Source of the DNA: Cyanodermella asteris
Lineage: Eukaryota; Ascomycota; Lecanoromycetes; Ostropales; Stictidaceae
DNA: 64,000 bases
Assembly: GCA_900618795.1 (NCBI GenBank)
Contig: UYJD01000017.1
Coordinates: 700,596 to 764,595, forward strand
Direction: 5' to 3'
The translations under genes and the position numbers were made by a program. The notes beneath the pieces are model-generated. The model worked only from the letters and a program-made list of their open reading frames with translations, was not told where the DNA came from and ran no database searches. This document shows, in pieces, positions 54,882-64,000 of this stretch. How positions within the stretch are numbered: the first letter of the stretch is position 1; each line of letters opens with the position of its first letter.

Positions 54882-55955
54882 TTAGCCTGTCATCTCTATA
54901 CTGATGTGTAACCACCCATCCAAATACGCACAGTTCCTAAGCAACTCCTCCAAATTCGCCGCCATCGGCACCACCGCCCCATGCAGCACCGCCTTCGCCA
55001 AAATCGGCGTACTCTTACTCGGAAACAGACTCGGCAACACCGCGTTCAACGCCGTCCCCATAGTCTGCGCCCGCCCCGTAGTAGCCCCGACCATCGGCGC
55101 AATCAGACTCTGCACAATCTTGAGATGCCCAGCCGCACCAGCGCTATTCCCACCATCACCACCATCACCACCGCCACTAGCAGACTGCTCCTCCGCTTTC
55201 GGGGATGCCGGCAAATAGAACCGAACGGGAACATGCCTCAGCGTCTTGCCACCTTCCCCGGGTATCAAGATCCGATTCACCCGATTGAACCCTTCCAAAT
55301 CATGCTCCTGCACGGCCCTCCAAAATTTGGTCGAATCGTCCTTGCTCAACGCCATGATGCCCTTTGCACTCCCGTACCGCAGGAAATCCGCTTCCTTGAC
55401 CGTGTTGATGAACGCGTCATGCACGGCTTTGCCCTCGGCGTCGATCTGGGCCAGGTGATTGTAAGGATAATCCGAAAAATGAATCACGAGTTTCCATGGT
55501 AGGAGATTGTCGGAGCCGTCGGGTGCCTTGGTCGCGTGGTGGTGGTGGAGGTGGTGGTGAAAGCGGTCATCGCTCTCGCGCTTCGAAGCGGTTTCGGGCC
55601 CGGAGAAGAGGTCGTACAGGAGTCCGACGGGATGATACCAGCGGAGGGGCACTGCGTCGAAGGAGAACCAGGCGGAGTGGAGGGGCACGTCCGGGTCGAT
55701 CAGGACGGGTTGGAAGAAGGCGTGGAGGCGGGGAAGGAGGAAGGGGAGGTAGCTGAGTCGGGGAACGTGGACCTGTGGATGTAAGAATATGCGATTATTA
55801 TTATTTTTCCGCTGTCAGTTGAGAAGATGCCGACGTACCATGTATGGATCTGCTTTGTCGTAGACTCGACTATCGCCGTGCGCGAGCCGAATCTCGAGAG
55901 GGAGGGATCCGTTCCATATTGCTCGTTGAAGCGCGGACGCGTCGGCGGCTGCCAT
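54882..55955 (-). CDS. ATG5: Autophagy protein ATG5, 335 aa
   Basis: Two exons: 55839-55955 and 54882-55772, with a 66-bp intron (GTACGT, CACAG). Exon 1 (MAAADASALQRAIWNGSLPL, then VYDKADPYM) and exon 2 (VPRLSYLPFLLPRLHAFF, then LHSAWFSFDAVPLRWYHPVG) are classic ATG5. The protein is joined through a lysine to ATG12, and the conjugate with ATG16 acts as E3 for ATG8 lipidation on the autophagosome. Lys165 in NTVKEADFLRYGS aligns with the conjugation site. FSDYPYNHLAQ and LHISIEMTG (the very C-terminus) are conserved ubiquitin-fold parts. A His-rich loop near residue 110 (RFHHHLHHHHATK) and a Gly/Asp-rich one (SGGGDGGDGG) are local insertions. The gene is convergent with the carboxylesterase, 67 bp apart. 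Confidence 0.97.
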
Positions 55956-56345
55956 GGCAGTATTCGAGCATTCTATCTCCGAGGCGGCGTCATCGCAAGG
56001 CTTGATATTTCATGGCGGTCTTTGATGGTGATGAACAACCGCATCGTGGGAGGATTTGCGAAGCCGTTGGTGGACATGCGGCATGATAGGCTGCCTGCTC
56101 TGAGATCCCACCAGTGGTGTGCGCGTCACCGAAATCAGGTAATGACATTTATTATTGATTTGCACACTATAAAATGATGAATACTATCTGTAAGTTTGTT
56201 CGATTTTTATGAATACGTTTTTTCGCAAGAAGAGCTTTTTTTTATCCGCCCCTAGAGTACGCAAACCACATGCTAAAGCAATCTAGTAGCCACCGGGTTG
56301 TCGCGACAGAAGGCTGATCATCAAACTTCGTGCATTCCATTAAAG
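55956..56345. other. Intergenic
   Basis: Promoter side of ATG5 and 3' flank of the GST gene. No gene is seen. Confidence 0.5.
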
Positions 56346-57062
56346 CTAGCTGCATAATTCTCTACTCGCCTCTCCCTCCCGCTTGCTGCCCGCCTCCGGA
56401 GCCAGTCTATTATCCTTGATAATAGGAATTCCCTCCTTGGCCACGGCCTTCTTCACACCTTCCCTGGCAACAACGCCGGCAACCAGCTTTGCCCAATTTG
56501 GATATAAACCCTCCATATCAATCTGCACCAAATAGCCCCATCGATAGATCACCCAGAGAAACACATCCGCAGCAGTAAAGACATTGCTGACCGCATGCCC
56601 CGTCCCCAACTTCGCAAGCCTCTCCTCAATCATCCCAAAGCACTTATCCAACCACTCCCTCGACTTCTTGCTAATCCCCGCAAGCGCGGTCTCATCGTCC
56701 GAGTACCACGAAGGACTGAACATGGCACCTAGGCCGCGCTCGTGCACGGTTCCGGAGAGCCAGTTGAGCCATTCGTAGGTGCGGACAGTGTCGAGATCGG
56801 TCTTGCCGAAGAGATGCTTTTCGGGCGTCAGGAGGGAGGTGGCGGTCATGATGGCGACGGTTTCGGTGATGATCTCACCGTCGTATTCGAGGATGGGGAT
56901 TCGGCGTTTGGGGTTGATGTGCTTGAATTCGTCGGGGAAGCCGCCGTTCTTGGTGATGTCGATGACTAGGATCTCGAAATCGAGGCCGGATTCTTCGAGG
57001 ATGGCGTGAGGTGCGAGGGAGCAGGCTCCCGGTGAGAGCCAGAGGCGAAGTTTTGGTGCCAT
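56346..57062 (-). CDS. Glutathione S-transferase, 238 aa
   Basis: Single exon. The N-terminal thioredoxin-like domain shows LRLWLSPGACSLAPHAILEE, with SPGACS at the position of the catalytic Ser/Cys, then FKHINPKRRIPILEYDGEII (cis-Pro) and the glutathione-binding TETVAIM in place of the usual E-S pair. The C-terminal helical domain has TYEWLNWLSGTVHERGLGAMF and SNVFTAADVFLWVIYRWGYL, with the conserved N-capping box and Asp. The SPGACSLAPH form is that of the beta-class/bacterial-like GSTs that many fungi carry. It would conjugate glutathione to electrophiles or act as a thiol reductase in the cytosol. The final 25 residues are hydrophilic and not conserved. No cluster partners are seen. Confidence 0.92.
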   Translation of the reverse strand: MAPKLRLWLSPGACSLAPHAILEESGLDFEILVIDITKNGGFPDEFKHINPKRRIPILEYDGEIITETVAIMTATSLLTPEKHLFGKTDLDTVRTYEWLNWLSGTVHERGLGAMFSPSWYSDDETALAGISKKSREWLDKCFGMIEERLAKLGTGHAVSNVFTAADVFLWVIYRWGYLVQIDMEGLYPNWAKLVAGVVAREGVKKAVAKEGIPIIKDNRLAPEAGSKREGEASRELCS

Positions 57063-57815
57063 TATTGTCTGTGATGACCAAGGTTTGTGAAAGCTGTAGT
57101 GCTCAATTGTCCCAGCTTCGAAGGACGCTCGGCCTTATATGTCTTCGGACTCCGCTCAGCTTTGACAAGGGCTGTTTCAGACCCCACAGTGATTGTGAGA
57201 AACAATTACTCACTATGATCAGCGAATTGAAGTGTCACCAAAGGTCCTACCTGCGAGCTCCTGATGAGATCAGAGTGGCATGTCACCCATTCCAGCTACA
57301 GAGCCCCACCATGCTTGCCAGCCACCGTTCCGGGAAGTCACCGTCAACCTGCAGCCAGAATTAAGACAGGTATGGCGCTGCTTTGTGATCCCATCCAAGG
57401 CATTACTCATAGTTCTGATTGGATGTGAGTCGAAGAGTACTATCCTCTTCTAGTAAAGGTATTCAACCACCGCTCTACGGCTCGGTGAGTCATGGGTGTT
57501 TGAACGGTAGCGAAACCACCAGATCAAGCCACCGATCTGGTCCGACTGGTCGTATTCGTATCTTTGTGTGTTTTAAAATGGCATGAGCAACATTCGAAGA
57601 CTCGAAGGACAGATAGGAGTCTAGTACGAATGAGATAGAAAAGCATTCGACCGTTATCCCAGTAAATCTGTGTGCTCGACCGGGCCGGCTCCGGTTCACG
57701 GCGCTAGCCGCGATTAACGAAATCAAATGTCAGCCACGCGCAGACACTGTAAAGGACGACCACCAGATCAATCACCTACCACAATCGCCCAACACCCCTC
57801 ATACAAATAGACACG
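57063..57815. other. Divergent promoter region
   Basis: This lies between the GST gene (minus) and the mitochondrial protein gene (plus). No gene, tRNA or repeat is seen; a GCTCGACCGGGCCGGCTCCGG-like GC palindrome lies near 57672-57692. Confidence 0.5.
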
Positions 57816-58736
57816 ATGTCGAAATCAGTCGCCACCGTCTCGATACCACGTTTCCTCCTCCCCCAGCTGACATGGCGGGCACCGCATCTGAAGCCCGCCG
57901 CCGCCATCCCTACTGCCCCATCGCCTCGCAGGCAACGACGGAGTGGCCAACACGTCGAGATCCACCCCCACGTCCAGCAACGGGGCATTAGCACACAGTC
58001 CATCGATTGGAAAACCATCGCGCGCCGTTCGAAGACTCGAGATGGACAGGCGAAGCTCAGCAACAGCATTTTCAAAGCGCTGCAAGCATCCATGCAGCCG
58101 TCGAACTCCTCGCCGAGTCGACCGCAATTACCCATCAACCCAGACTCCGCATCGTTTCTGGCTCGATTCTTCCATTCGTCTCGGTCGATGCAACGCGATC
58201 ACCACTTCGATACATTGAAATTTGTGCAACGGCTCAAGGACGAGGGATTCACGGAAGAGCAGGCAACGGCCATGATGCGCGTTCTCTCGGATGTAATAGA
58301 AGAGTCGATCCAGAACCTGACACGGACGATGGTTCTTCGCGAAGATGCCGAGCGAGCGACATATACACAGAAAGTTGACTTTACGAAGCTGAGATCCGAG
58401 TTGCTGAGCACGGACAATGCGGAGGCCAGTTTAACACGTGCCAGCCACGAGAGACTTTCGAATGATCTTGCCAAGATCAACAGCCGGTTACGGGACGAGA
58501 TTGGGCGTACGCAGGCTAGTGTGAGGCTGGACTTGAATTTGGAGAAGGGCCGGATCAGGGAAGAGGCGAATGTGCAGGAATTGAAGATCAAGGAGACCGA
58601 GGCGAGGATCGAGCAGGAGGTTGCCGGATTGAGGGAAAGAGTGGAGGGTGTCAAGTTCAGCACCCTTCAGTGGTTGATGGGTGTCTGCACTGGTACCGCT
58701 GCTATTATTCTTGGTGCCTGGCGTTTGCTTATGTGA
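57816..58736 (+). CDS. FMP32/MCUR1-type mitochondrial inner-membrane protein, 306 aa
   Basis: Single exon. The first 55 residues are basic and lack acids (SVATVSIPRFLLPQLTWRAP, PSPRRQRRSGQ), like a mitochondrial presequence. The conserved domain begins at HHFDTLKFVQRLKDEGFTEEQATAMMRVLSDVI, the hallmark of the DUF1640 / CCDC90 / MCUR1 family. Next is a coiled coil of about 120 residues (VDFTKLRSELLS, HERLSNDLAKINSRLRDEI, RIREEANVQELKIKETEARI). One membrane helix closes the protein (STLQWLMGVCTGTAAIILGAWRLLM). Animal members regulate the mitochondrial calcium uniporter or proline and respiratory functions; yeast FMP32 is linked to cytochrome oxidase. In this fungus it is most likely an inner-membrane scaffold. 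It is convergent with phosphomannomutase, 206 bp away. Confidence 0.9.
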   Translation: MSKSVATVSIPRFLLPQLTWRAPHLKPAAAIPTAPSPRRQRRSGQHVEIHPHVQQRGISTQSIDWKTIARRSKTRDGQAKLSNSIFKALQASMQPSNSSPSRPQLPINPDSASFLARFFHSSRSMQRDHHFDTLKFVQRLKDEGFTEEQATAMMRVLSDVIEESIQNLTRTMVLREDAERATYTQKVDFTKLRSELLSTDNAEASLTRASHERLSNDLAKINSRLRDEIGRTQASVRLDLNLEKGRIREEANVQELKIKETEARIEQEVAGLRERVEGVKFSTLQWLMGVCTGTAAIILGAWRLLM

Positions 58737-58942
58737 GTTTCTCGTCACAAGAGGAAGACCTACAAGTCTACCCTCACCTATGATTATTCACAAGTCATGT
58801 TTAGCGCCGACGCATCTCCTTTTATTGATCGAAACGAAAATCTTGTCTTCATTTTGCAAGCAATCTATCGATGTGCTCAGTATGCTGCTTTGCATCGCTT
58901 TATCGCACGCTCAGTAAATCACAATTTTGTTTCTGGTTCCAG

Positions 58943-59841
58943 TCAGAGCTTGAACAGGTCCTTCAGGATGCGCATGGTGTCATCGGGGTCCTTGACCTCG
59001 TGGCCAATCGTTCTCGGGTCCTCATAAATCTCATGATCGTTTCCACCGGGGAAGCACTTGTCGCCGAAAAAGTGAATGGTCTCGTACTTGATCCCGCTGA
59101 TCTTCTGTTCGCCCTCGACATGCTTCAAGCAGAAAGTCTTGTCCCAGCCCTGAGGGAACACGTCAAACGAGATCTGACCACCAATGCTGTATGTGAGCCC
59201 AAAGTCCGGGAACTCCTTCTTCAGCGTCTCCACAAACTTGGTCCGGATGTTGTTCGCCAGATCGAACGTCTGGTACTCGTTCCTCTCCTCCACGCTCGCG
59301 TTACGGCCAATGGGCGAGACGTTGATCATACCGTTGCGGAATTCAACAAAAGTACCACGCTGGATGGGGATGTCGAGGTCGGCGATGTAGCGCAGGCAAA
59401 ACTTGACGAGCTTCTTGTACTTCTCCTCGCCGAGCCACTTGATGAAGCTGGTCTGCTCGAGCGGCTGGCCCATGCGGAAGGCTGTCAGACCGTTCTCGGG
59501 GAAGCAGAAGTCGAAGAGGGATGTGACGGGGATGGACGGAGTGCCGAGCTGTTCCTGTTGCTTGCTCAGGTCGGAGCCGCCAACGTAGCCAATGGCGCAC
59601 TTGTGTCGGAGCTGGGAGAGGAGGGAGAGCATCTCAGGGGTGGCGGACTGAAGGATATTGTTAGCTATAGCACATTGGAGCTCGAACCGCGATTCACAAG
59701 TCTGGTAGGACAGTCAATAGAAGGTGTACTCACTCGCCTCGCCAGGGTCAAGGTCTGGTCGACATCGAACAGGCAAATGGTGTTCTTGATTGGGCGCTGC
59801 TCGAGCGAGGGAATTACGCTGCCTGCCTCGTGGTGCGTCAT
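58943..59841 (-). CDS. Phosphomannomutase (SEC53/PMM type), 270 aa
   Basis: Two exons: 59734-59841 and 58943-59647, with an 86-bp intron (GTGAGT, TTCAG). The first ATG is at 59841 ([20 protein letters not shown]). The HAD nucleophile motif [10 protein letters not shown] carries D26 and D28. [62 protein letters not shown] and [20 protein letters not shown] are all intact, with metal-binding Asp and the sugar-phosphate loop. The enzyme interconverts mannose-6-phosphate and mannose-1-phosphate in the cytosol, feeding GDP-mannose for N- and O-glycosylation and GPI anchors, and is essential in yeast. The length is a little above the yeast protein because of the N-terminal extension. No damage is seen. 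Confidence 0.97.
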
Positions 59842-60591
59842 GTTGGCCAATTGCTCTCAATCGTCAGGGTGTTTGTCTAAGGGTGTGGTACAAGATGTGA
59901 GCCGGGTTTCTGAAGAGGAAGGGGAAAGAAATATCGCCGAGCGCTGAGCTGGCAGCTATTCGCAGAGTGAACCTGCAACTTCAAAGTCCCTGCCCCACAT
60001 GTGTTGGCGGTGAGCTTCCAGGGGGCTTGCCGCCGAGCTGCCCGCCAAACATGATCGGAGTCTCTGCCGACGCTAACACCCCGCCTCAGTCAAACTAAAA
60101 GCCAATCAGAAATATAAGTTGGCAAACGGCAGTTCACAGCGAGGACAGGCGTGTCCCAGCCATCGACCCGAACTTGTTTTTCATGGAACGAAATGTCTCT
60201 GCGCAGGGAGATGAAGCCAAACTTGTTCGAAGGTTCGCAACTCTCCCAAGGAAACCATACGTTTAGATTCGAAAGTCTTGATGAGAGGTGTAGATCGTCG
60301 GTGTCACGAACGATAATTTCGAATGAGAATTGTCGATACTTTCATGGATGACGAGGGATGCAACCAGACAGAAACAGAGAATTCTGCCATTCAGAGATGC
60401 AGACAGTGTTGTCCATATTTCGACATACTGGCAAATGAAAGCACACACTGCTTGCAGCGGCCTTGAGTCGGAAATTCTCATTCAGAATCACCACGAAATA
60501 GATCTTTTCTTCCTATGACCTTCGAGCCAGACCAGAACGCCATGCTAGAAATAAACCTCCAAACCACATGATGCAATAACGTGAGGACATC
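59842..60591. other. Intergenic, phosphomannomutase promoter
   Basis: A GCCAATCAG (CCAAT box) lies at 60101-60109, about 260 bp upstream of the phosphomannomutase start. The rest shows no gene; the right end is the 3' flank of PNO1. Confidence 0.45.
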
Positions 60592-61427
60592 TTAAAATCG
60601 CTCCTTCATTCTGCTTGCGACTGTCCGCAAGTTGCCGTATACCTTTGCAGGGGGACTTCCCAAAATTAGGCTGACGACGGCTTCCCTTGCAATGTGTATA
60701 TTCCTAAAGCCGCCGAGAATGTGGATTTTCTGATCTGCAAGAACGACTCTCGTCCGGCTTGCGTTCTCGATGGCGAATTTCGTCTTTCCGTCCTTTCCGG
60801 CGATACGTCCAATAGCTCTGCTCATATGCTCGCCCTGTAGGTTTTTGACGTCCTTGATCTCGAAGGTTTCGATGTAGAGATCGTCTAGCCTCAGAAGCGC
60901 AATGGCATCATCAATGTCGAATCCGAGAGCAAAAGCATGGACAAAGTCCTCGCCTTTCTGCAAAGCGCCCGTGTCCTCCGTATGCTTGCTTGTCCGTAGC
61001 TCCACCGACTTCGTTTTGGTATTCATGCGAACCTGCAACTTTAGATGTTCGACGAGTGGAGGATAGATCTTGGGCCAGGCTTGCTTGAGCGGCGTCATTC
61101 GGTGTGGAGGTATAGGTACTTTTCGCGATTCTGAAATGTGATTTTCTTTCGATAATGTGGCCGGAGCGAATCGTGGTCTCCCTTCCTCGTCAATGGTCAT
61201 GGCAGTATCTCCCTCCTTTGATTCATCGGCTGAACTTTTGAATGATGCTACAGGTAGTGGTTCGGTTCCAGACACATCGAGAATCTCTTCATCCTGGTCG
61301 ACTGTGGGCGGTTAGCGTCGATTTATCCGATGTTTGGCCGTGAAGCATTACCTTCAGTCGGTGCTGCGATTGACTCATTCTTGGCTAGATCCTCTGGATC
61401 TCGTATCAACGCTGTAGGGGCTGGCAT
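60592..61427 (-). CDS. PNO1: PNO1 (Dim2) pre-rRNA processing KH protein, 261 aa
   Basis: Two exons: 61352-61427 and 60592-61301, with a 50-bp intron (GTAATG donor, CACAG acceptor) and the join EVDQDEEILDVSGTEP. The start MPAPTALIRDPEDLAKN is chosen because the upstream in-frame part gives no family-like sequence. The acidic N-terminal third is variable. From VPIPPHRMTPLKQAWPKIYP on, the protein is highly conserved: ALQKGEDFVHAFALGFDIDD, then the KH-type RNA-binding domain, with GEHMSRAIGRIAGKDGKTKF and GGFRNIHIAREAVVSLILGS, and the end SPPAKVYGNLRTVASRMKERF. PNO1 acts in the nucleolus and pre-40S particle with Nob1 in 18S rRNA maturation and recruits the dimethylase Dim1. It is divergent from MDM31. 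Confidence 0.97.
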
Positions 61428-61703
61428 AATGTCGTATGAAAAGGCAGGCTGTGCGATTAGCGAAAACAAAAAAGTCCTTGATGAGTTCGTGCGGCAACCA
61501 AGCAACTATTTCTTTAGCGGGCGCTATCGATACACGCGCGAAACTTTTTGGCGGCAGCGACCGGATCACGTGAAAACGGTTAGCCAGCGCTCGTCATACT
61601 GGTCTCGCGCAAGCTTTCGGACGGAGCTAATTTTCCTCCCAGCCTTCATCACTCCTTGCACCACCACGCTTGGAGCTAGGATGGTCGTCATGGACGGAGA
61701 AGG
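61428..61703. promoter_or_regulatory. Divergent PNO1/MDM31 promoter with TCACGTGA
   Basis: These 276 bp separate the start codons of PNO1 (minus) and MDM31 (plus). At 61566-61573 lies the perfect palindrome TCACGTGA, containing the E-box CACGTG bound by bHLH factors of the Cbf1/Pho4/USF type. Being palindromic and central, it could serve both genes. Transcription start sites cannot be seen. Confidence 0.55.
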
Positions 61704-63933
61704 ATGAGCAGTTTGCTGCTGCGAAGAGGCGCGCCATGGCCGACAGCAGGTCTTGTCGCCTGCGGGCTATCGCCAGGCGCTTCCTCACGAACTATTCTCG
61801 GGCGACTGGGAACAACGACCAGGAGCCTTCACATCGTTGGATCAAGATGGCAGGACACAACCATCTCCCCGATCATCTCAGCAGTGCGTCCTAATGGCTT
61901 CCGTACCCGTCCAGAGCCTAGAGAGCGAACGAAGCAGCTATGGATCCATTGCTTTAGCACTGGCAGGCGAAAAGAGATCCGGCGACTTACCAAATCCAAA
62001 GCAACGGATCGATTAACAACCACTTCTACTTCACCAATTCTTGCAGAGGCTCTGAAAGGATGGCGGATCACAGGCAATACTCAGCGTCAGGTCCGGGTGT
62101 ACGTTGACAAGGCAGGGAAAGAGAAAGAGCCTGGCACCTCACAAACTCCTCTGCCATCCAATACACCGCCACCATCTCAGACGCCACGCTATGAACCGCC
62201 TACTCCTCCGAACCAGAAGTCTTCGCAAGGTGACTACTTGCGAGACCATTTCCCTAACATGCCTCGCTTGCATCGCCCGACGAAGGAAGAGCTGCTCGCG
62301 GCGGCCAGCGGCTTTTTCTCGAGGATGAAGGTGCGGTTCAAATGGGCGTCCATTCGGAGCATGCGACCTTTCAATAACGACGAGATTGGCGCTTTCATAT
62401 CATTGATCGCGTTCGGACATGTTCTGTGGCTTTTCATCGGAACAACTACCTTCATATCCCTCGCGATTTGGGCCGCCAACACCGTCTTTGCCCAGGAAAC
62501 GCTGGCAAAGTGGATCGGTGGCTATTTGACAAAGTCATCGGGTCTGCAAGTGGTGTTCGAGTCTGCAGTGGTCCCCAAATGGGGCGCTGGAGTTATCTCT
62601 TTTCACAATGTTTTCGTATCACGTCGACCCGGTGGTAAAGGAAAGGTCAGCAAAGGGTCGCCTCAGACGGCAGCGGCCGCAAAAGCAGCCGCGGAGCGTG
62701 CAGAAAGAGAAGATAGCTCAAACTCTGACGATGAGGATCAAAACTATACCCAGTTTGATGTTTCGATCGATACGGTAAATGTCACACTCTCTTTCACGAA
62801 ATGGTGGAATAGCAAAGGGCTGCTAAAGGACGTGGAAGTCAAGGGCGTCCGAGGCGTCGTTGATCGCACTCACGTCCATTCCATTGAAGGGGTGGATCCT
62901 CGCAGCTATAAACACGAGCACCAGGCGGGAGATTTCGAGATTGAGGATTTCAAATTGGAGGACGTTTTGGTTACCCTTCACCAGCCCGGTGGCTTCCGAC
63001 CATTCTCTGTCAGCATTTACACCTGCGAGCTTCCCAGGCTCCGCAAGCAGTGGCTTTTCTACGACTTCCTCTCAGGCAACCACTGTTCGGGGGCGTTTGA
63101 TGACGCGCAGTTCAACATTCACCCCCGCCAAATGCATGGCCATGTCGGCCTAGGTTCCGACGACGATCTCATCTCACCGCGCGGGGAGAATCCTTGGAAG
63201 AAGCACAACCGGCTCCGCATCGATGGTCTTAGCATTGACCATCTCAACCGTGGGGTGGAGGGTGCCTTTGGCTGGATCACGCAGGGCAACGTCGACATTG
63301 TCAGCGATGTGATGTTTCCTGCAGATCCTGATGAGAGCATTTCAAAGGTCGTTTCCGAAATCTACAATACGGTAGAAGCGACCCTTTCCGACAAGCTTCA
63401 TCTCCGTATCGGGGATGATAAAGACACGATCTACCTTGACAGGCCGAGAACGGCTGACCCGGCAGTATCCCACGTTCAACAGTATGAACGAGAGGTGGCA
63501 AACGAGGCCGACAGGCGATGCATCGTCATGGATTTGAGAGTCCGTATTAACGATATACGGGCTACACCCCCAGCATTCCCAAAAGACATCTCATATATCG
63601 ATAATGCTTTAATTCGGCCTATCGTGGCCTTTCTCAACTCTCGGCCTAGCTGGGTCCCAATCAATGGCCGGCTCGTCAAGCGCGTAAGCGACTTTGACGG
63701 AAGCTGGACCTTGTTCGACAGCGGCCTCATGGACGAGGTCTCCGAAGAGGTAAGCAGTGTATTAACGCTTTTATATCTGACCATCTGCTAACTCTCCCCA
63801 GCTCTACGACTCCTGTGTCAGAGATCTCCAAGACCACGATTCGAGAGCCCGACGCTTCAGGAAAGTCGGGATTTGGTCACTTCAGCTCGTTGCCCAAGCC
63901 TTGTTCATTGGCTTGGTCGGCAACATCTCGTGA
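61704..63933 (+). CDS. MDM31: MDM31/MDM32-type mitochondrial morphology protein, 725 aa
   Basis: Two exons: 61704-63749 and 63802-63933, with a 52-bp intron (GTAAGC, GCTAACT branch, CCCAG). Without splicing the protein stops shortly after, whereas the second exon gives LYDSCVRDLQDHDSRARRF and a closing hydrophobic segment. A basic presequence-like N-terminus is followed by a Pro-rich part, then a membrane helix pair near 230-262 (ISLIAFGHVLWLFIGTTTFI, SLAIWAANTVF). The conserved body shows KSSGLQVVFESAVVPKWGAG, VSIDTVNVTLSFTKWWNSKG, LRKQWLFYDFLSGNHCSGAF and HNRLRIDGLSIDHLNRG. This is the fungal MDM31/32 family, inner-membrane proteins needed for mitochondrial shape, DNA inheritance and lipid exchange. 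An acidic/Ala-rich insert lies near 320-350. Which of the two paralogues it is remains slightly open. Confidence 0.93.
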
Positions 63934-64000
63934 CCGTTCAAGCGAGATATTTGTATACTAGCGATAAATTTCGGGCGTTCTTTGGCGTTCCAGTGGAGGG
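63934..64000. other. 3' flank of MDM31
   Basis: The short remainder after the stop codon shows nothing distinctive. Confidence 0.5.

Overview
The window is nuclear DNA of a filamentous ascomycete (Pezizomycotina). A Dothideomycete is my best guess, from the style of the proteins rather than from any diagnostic marker. Genes lie on both strands in no operon-like order. Introns are mostly 48-125 bp with GT..AG ends and CTAAC/CTAAT-type branch points. Several genes are fungal hallmarks (RAD7, ATG5, MDM31, SEC53-type phosphomannomutase, GH128 wall glucanase, sedolisin, HET domain). I find no intact autonomous transposon, no tRNA or rRNA gene and no telomere.

Layout. 1-11 kb is gene-poor: one disordered protein (2.8-4.0 kb), then about 7 kb with three degenerate minisatellites (periods 12, 15 and 12 bp) and no convincing gene. 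11-21 kb holds a four-helix membrane protein, a small secreted Cys protein, a possible coiled-coil protein, an F-box/LRR-like protein and enolase. 21.7-24 kb is an accessory patch with a small orphan gene and a decayed HET allorecognition gene. 24-27.5 kb holds a secreted sedolisin protease and a second secreted protein. 28-39 kb is a dense block: PAP2 lipid phosphatase, WW/PhoD-like phosphatase, RAD7 and a GNAT acetyltransferase. 40-43 kb holds an ankyrin-repeat relic broken at a CTG microsatellite, a thioesterase-like protein, and a 347-bp Mutator-type MITE with a 9-bp target duplication just upstream of the thioesterase. 44-52 kb holds GH128, a Cys-rich protein, a cupin and a stand-alone caspase-like protein. 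53-64 kb holds a secreted carboxylesterase with one premature stop, then a housekeeping run: ATG5, a GST, an FMP32/MCUR1-type mitochondrial protein, phosphomannomutase, PNO1 and MDM31.

How the genes work together. There is no biosynthetic cluster. Functional themes are secretion and wall remodelling (sedolisin, carboxylesterase, GH128, two small secreted proteins), lipid and phosphate metabolism (PAP2, PhoD-like, thioesterase), and conserved cell machinery (glycolysis, repair, autophagy, ribosome biogenesis, mitochondrial morphology, mannosylation). The most unusual items are the MITE, the caspase-like protein, the WW/PhoD protein that carries its own PPxY ligand motif, and the recently broken accessory genes. 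Gene models were spliced by eye from reading-frame continuity and splice consensus, without transcript data.
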